A stretch of DNA of 64,000 nucleotides. It comes from Bryoerythrophyllum caledonicum. Taxonomy: Eukaryota; Streptophyta; Bryopsida; Pottiales; Pottiaceae. The translations under genes and the position numbers were made by a program. The first letter of the stretch is position 1. Every line of letters starts with the position of its first letter. The notes beneath the pieces are model-generated. The model saw only the letters and a program-made list of their open reading frames with translations. It was not told the origin of the DNA and made no database searches. Location: assembly GCA_963971425.1 (NCBI GenBank), contig OZ020519.1, forward strand, positions 10,990,028 through 11,054,027. The letters are read 5' to 3'. Shown one piece after another: positions 59,851-64,000 of this stretch.

Positions 59851-62337
59851 AAACACACACACATATATATATCGTTTTTGGGTCACTTCATGCACCATTT
59901 CATGCATTTACCGTATTCATGCGCCATGCCATGCATACTCAACTAATTGGAATTGGGTGGCCAATCGGAATTGAGTGCCTCTACCTTAGTTAACCTCTAC
60001 TAGGTAGAAAAATTTGAATGATGGAAAGTTTGAAAAGCCAAATCTTCAACATCTTATGTGCAGTTTCCATCAAATTTATTACATTATTTATCAATTTGGC
60101 TCCAGCTTTGATGAGAAGAATCTTACCTCCATTAGAATAGTGTGTAGGTTTGGAAAAAAATTCATAAAGAAATTTGAATGTAAAATTTGTTTCGTCTGTA
60201 AGACATGGTCCAATTTCTGACATTACAAGACCATTACGGAGACTTGGATGTTTCAGTTTTTTTTTTTTTTAAAGATTAAAAACTATTAACAATGTACTTT
60301 GAGACGATGTTGAAATCTTTTTCGTCAAGATCATCTAATTGGTTACGAGTAACATTTGAACTTCAATGTACCATTAAATTATTAGTCCTTATAATTTATT
60401 TTTTCATAAATGAGCGTTTCTAAATCAATCTAAATTAAAATCACAAGTAATTAGTAATTAAAATCAATCTTAAAAAAGATGTGATGGTAATTTAAACTAA
60501 ATTTTCTTATGATCTAAAATAAAAACTCACAAGTTAGGATAAGGAACTAACCGCAATGATGGTGACTAAAAGATGTCTTTAGGAGATGCTCCTTGATGCT
60601 AGTTCCAAAACTTCCCTTGTATGAAATTATGAATGAAGCTTGTCATACTTTATCCAACCTCTCTTGCAGCACTTTTCTTTTGTAGATGCTCTTTATTTGA
60701 TTTAGGATTGTTGCACCAACCTGAACATCTAGATATATGTCTTGCAAACTGAGCATAATGTTTGGCTTATGCCTGACCAATATGTGTCAAGATAATTCCC
60801 ATTTGAATAAGACATTGGAATGGGCTTTAGATTCCTCAAATAAAAGGCTCATGAGAGCCTCCTAATAAGTTTCATCTTAGATAACAATTGATTACCAATT
60901 ATCTAAGATTGTAATAATAAGTTGGTATTCTTCAAAACACTATAGTATACAAAATATCAAAGTCTAAAACAATTTCCATTCAGAGACTTAAAGGTGAATT
61001 TGAACAACTTCACAACATTACCCAGGGTAGCTAAATTGTCCAAATTCCTACCCTTGTGATTGAAACTTCTTGCTTGTAAATGTGAAGCCTCACACATGCA
61101 GGAGCATACTTGTGAGTATCTAAATCTGTTCCACTGCTGTTGTATCTATTTATTTCAATTACTTCAATCACTTACTCCAAACAATCATTTACGCATTGTG
61201 TTGTACACAAACACATTGTGCAAAGATAACATTGTGCCACTAGGTGAGAGCGTATAAATAGAGACAAATTCGGAGCGACGGTGACTAAACCATCACTGTT
61301 GCCTTTGTAAACAACAACAATAATAGTTTACAGAAGAAACTATCAACCACTTAGCAACTTAGGCTAGGGGAAAAGATATAAACACCTAGACCACAAAGTT
61401 TAGTAATTGGTCTACAAGGACCTCTTTACTAACAAATAAGCAAAACTCGCTTATGCCACTAAACAAGTCAAGTCCATGCCATTCTTGAAGAATGATAGCA
61501 TGATTACGATGCGGCTAATGGTGTGCAAACACACCCTCACCCCATCACGTGAAAGACTCAATTTGATAAAGATGAGTCTCCCTCAACCAAACGTGGAGGT
61601 CATTTAGTCTCAAAGACCCACATGAGGTGTCAAAAGACACCATCGTTGACCTAGCCATTACCCGGCACTATTCCTAACCCTAATCAATAACTAGGGCTAG
61701 GTCTTAAGCCTTCCGGTAACCCCACAACTTCCTAGGTGGTTTCTAACCCAAAACCAACTACACAAACTCCTCAGTGCGCCAATCTGACAATTGTTGATGA
61801 GAATTATGCATGCATAATTTTTTTGAATAATATCCCATGTCATTTGCATCTCCAAGCATATGCAACACTATCCCTTGGATACATCAGCTCGTTGTACGAA
61901 CATGGCATAAGGGAGAATATGTACAATTTTTAATTTTTAATTTAAAAAATGACACATTATTATGAATTACTGAAGCAGATTGTTATAGACCTTTGTAGTC
62001 GTTAGTATCACTTTGTTTCCATACTTATATCATCTATCAACCACTTGCCACCATTTTGATAATGAATTGATCTAAAGTAGAGTATGTGGTTAATGGATTA
62101 GGAATTAAGCCTTAAAAGACACGACTGTTCTTATGGAAAAAGAACTTCAAAACTATCATTAAAACCAATATAACACACTTACGAATCATTGTTTCATTCC
62201 ACTTCTTGACCATCGCATCTTTTTATGTACTTTGATAAGAACATATCAAATTTTAAATATGATTTTTGTTTGCATAGTTTGGAAGGTTCATATTTATTAT
62301 AAGTCCTTTGTATACTAAACAATTTATATATTACAGG
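59851..62337. other. AT-rich DNA, no gene recognised
   Basis: Short ORFs only. No inverted ends or domains noted. 59,948-59,970 shares 'attgggtggccaat' with the insert in the second trio element. Confidence 0.5.
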
Positions 62338-62613
62338 GTTTAAGGCCTAATGTTCATTTTTGGGTTGTTTGGGCATCTTAACCCCATAGAAAGCGCTACA
62401 TGCAACCTCCCTCAAATTTTGAATTGTGACTAAACATCAGAGCCAGATGAAGCATCTACTAGGACCGGCGCCACCAAATTTGATGCAAACACTGACAAGT
62501 TACACTAATTTCCGTGAGGTGAGGTTGTATTGAAATGTATCCGCTCTATGGATGATCTTATTCATAATCAATTGCGGAGTAAAATTCTCCCAAGCGTTGT
62601 GAGCTCATTACCC
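62338..62613 (+). repeat. Family C left fragment
   Basis: Closely matches 4,477-4,757: 'tttaaggcctaa', 'ggttgtttgggca', 'gcatctactaggacc', 'gtgaggtgaggttg' and 'attctcccaagc(g/c)ttgtgag'. It stops where family B begins; C sequence does not obviously resume on the other side. Confidence 0.7.
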
Positions 62614-63394
62614 TTAATCCTTTAGTGCCCAGGTCATGTTTCTCCAAAACCAAGACATGTGCTCATTTTTCTCAAAACTAGCTTTGATGGAAATAAAATG
62701 CCAAATTTTAGTATTCAACCTTATAAAATTGAACTCAAAGCATGACCTGAACTTTGGAGAAAATTTGCACAACATCCAAAGGTTGATAGAATAGATTACA
62801 GTGTTTAAAATTACCGTATATTGGTAATCAAAATTGTGGCCTTTGGAGGGTATGCTACATTATCCATCAATTGATTTTTGCAAGTTTTTTTTACTTTGAA
62901 TGAATGAGGTTTGCATGTGCACTAGGTTGATAGCTTTGCTTTGACATATCATATGTGAAGAAAATATAAATGATTTTTTTACTTTTGCCTGCTTGATTGT
63001 ATACGAAAATATTCCAAACTTATACAAAATAAAAGGAAGGTTATTATTTGATGAGAGAGATCAACGATCACAAAACAATGAAGAATCTCTTAAAGTCAAA
63101 TTTCAATAAAAATTTAAGAGCAAAATCATTTTGCATGTGTATGAAATACAACGTAGTATGCACCATGTTATTCATTGTATTTTAGTGTATTTGATGCGTT
63201 TAGTGTTGTATTCCTAGCTTTTCCATGAGCTCTATAGCTCCAAATCATGATTTGGTTTTTGTAGAGTGTTCACGTAATGTGTGCGCAAATCTGAACTTCA
63301 AATTTCACAATCTTATTCTTCATGAATTTCATGCAAATTGAGTTTTAACACCTCTGGAGTCCCATTTTGGGTCTTGTGGGCATTAAAGGGTTAA
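62614..63394 (-). mobile_element. Family B element, copy 3, reverse, in family C
   Basis: Borders TTAATCCTTTAGTGCCCAGG and TGGGCATTAAAGGGTTAA, with TTAA on both sides. It is the reverse of the intact copy over its whole length ('gcaaatctgaacttc', 'catgaatttcatgcaaattgag'). Length is 781 bp. The related family C sequence at 4,757 reads 'gacctTTAAggatt', a TTAA at the insertion position. Confidence 0.85.
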
Positions 63395-64000
63395 AGAGTT
63401 ACAAATAGTTCAATTGACTTCTTGCACCTAAATGTTTTTGAAAAAAATGAATTAGTTACACCATGCAAAATTGCTTCTCTTTTCCATTGCAGTCTATATA
63501 ATGTTATATTATTGTCCAAGAAAATTAGATATATTAAAGGTTATTAGCACACTCAACAAAATTGTGTAGCAAGGAAGGTCCAAAACTCACACAACATACA
63601 TTTTATTGTTTTGTGAACTCAAATGGTGAGCATAAAGGTTATAATATCTTATTGAGGTTGAAAAGGATATTGAAGGGAAGTTCGAAATTTCAAAATTTTG
63701 TGTCTATATGTCAAAGAATGATTTTTTTTGCATGTTGCCAATAAACTGACTCCTCTTGGTGTGAAATTTTTTGCACTGTTGGAAGTTTTGTTTCTATAAA
63801 ATCTCAAAGAAAGTTACATTGGTTGATTGTGTGGAATTTTTTTGAGTAACTTCACAATTTGCTAGAATAGCCTGCATTCCCACAAAAACTGCTTCGTGTA
63901 GCAAAACATTTTCATCAAACATTGGATGTATAAAATATTACACTCTCACAAAGCTTTTGCAAAGTATCCTTCTATGATAAGAACCTCAAAGAGAATTATT
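63395..64000 (+). other. Diverged family A-like sequence, runs off the window
   Basis: From about 63,540 a weak family A pattern is visible ('aacaaaattgtgtagcaaggaaggtccaaaac', 'ttgtgaactcaaatgg', 'gactcctcttggtgtgaaat'). No terminus is present and no gene is seen. Confidence 0.4.

Overview
The window reads as nuclear DNA of a green plant (streptophyte). The one clearly intact gene encodes a STICHEL-type protein, a plant family with a DnaX-like AAA+ core. It has five exons with canonical GT-AG introns. I cannot place the species. The STICHEL gene is very GC-rich, while nearly everything else is AT-rich repeat, which fits a large, repeat-dense genome. No organellar, bacterial or viral gene is visible.

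Layout. 1-13,300: dense mobile-element debris, with two TTAA-flanked families (called A and B here), Harbinger-like MITEs (D, H), two Mutator-like MITEs (G) and a palindromic fold-back element. 13,316-18,960: GC-rich block with the STICHEL-like gene on the + strand (14,785-18,960). 18,961-37,600: gene-poor DNA with further A, B, D, E, F, L, M and N elements, many nested, and a second fold-back element. 37,700-42,914: a decayed LINE 3' region on the - strand, followed by a complete Tc1-type DD34E element whose transposase is broken by one in-frame stop and which carries a family A element behind the ORF. 43,300-47,600: mixed repeats and an unidentified ORF split by a family E MITE. 48,390-53,945: decayed hAT transposase gene whose large 3.1 kb intron holds a SWIM zinc-finger fragment and a further unidentified coding-like block. 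53,946-64,000: featureless AT-rich DNA, a run of three abutting A elements sharing TTAA borders, and a B element inserted in a family C fragment.

The most unusual observations are these. (1) There is an abundant set of non-coding elements with TTAA borders and CCCT-type termini, consistent with piggyBac-like non-autonomous transposons, a superfamily not usual in land plants. Their insertion at TTAA is shown inside the window by an occupied versus empty site. (2) A Tc1 DD34E transposon, typical of animals and fungi, sits in what looks like a plant genome. (3) Two fold-back elements share the same 2+5 modular architecture. (4) Nested insertions allow element chronology and target sites to be read directly. 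(5) The STICHEL-like protein has an altered Walker B motif. Family letters are local labels for this window. Calls rest on reading the sequence by eye, without database searches.
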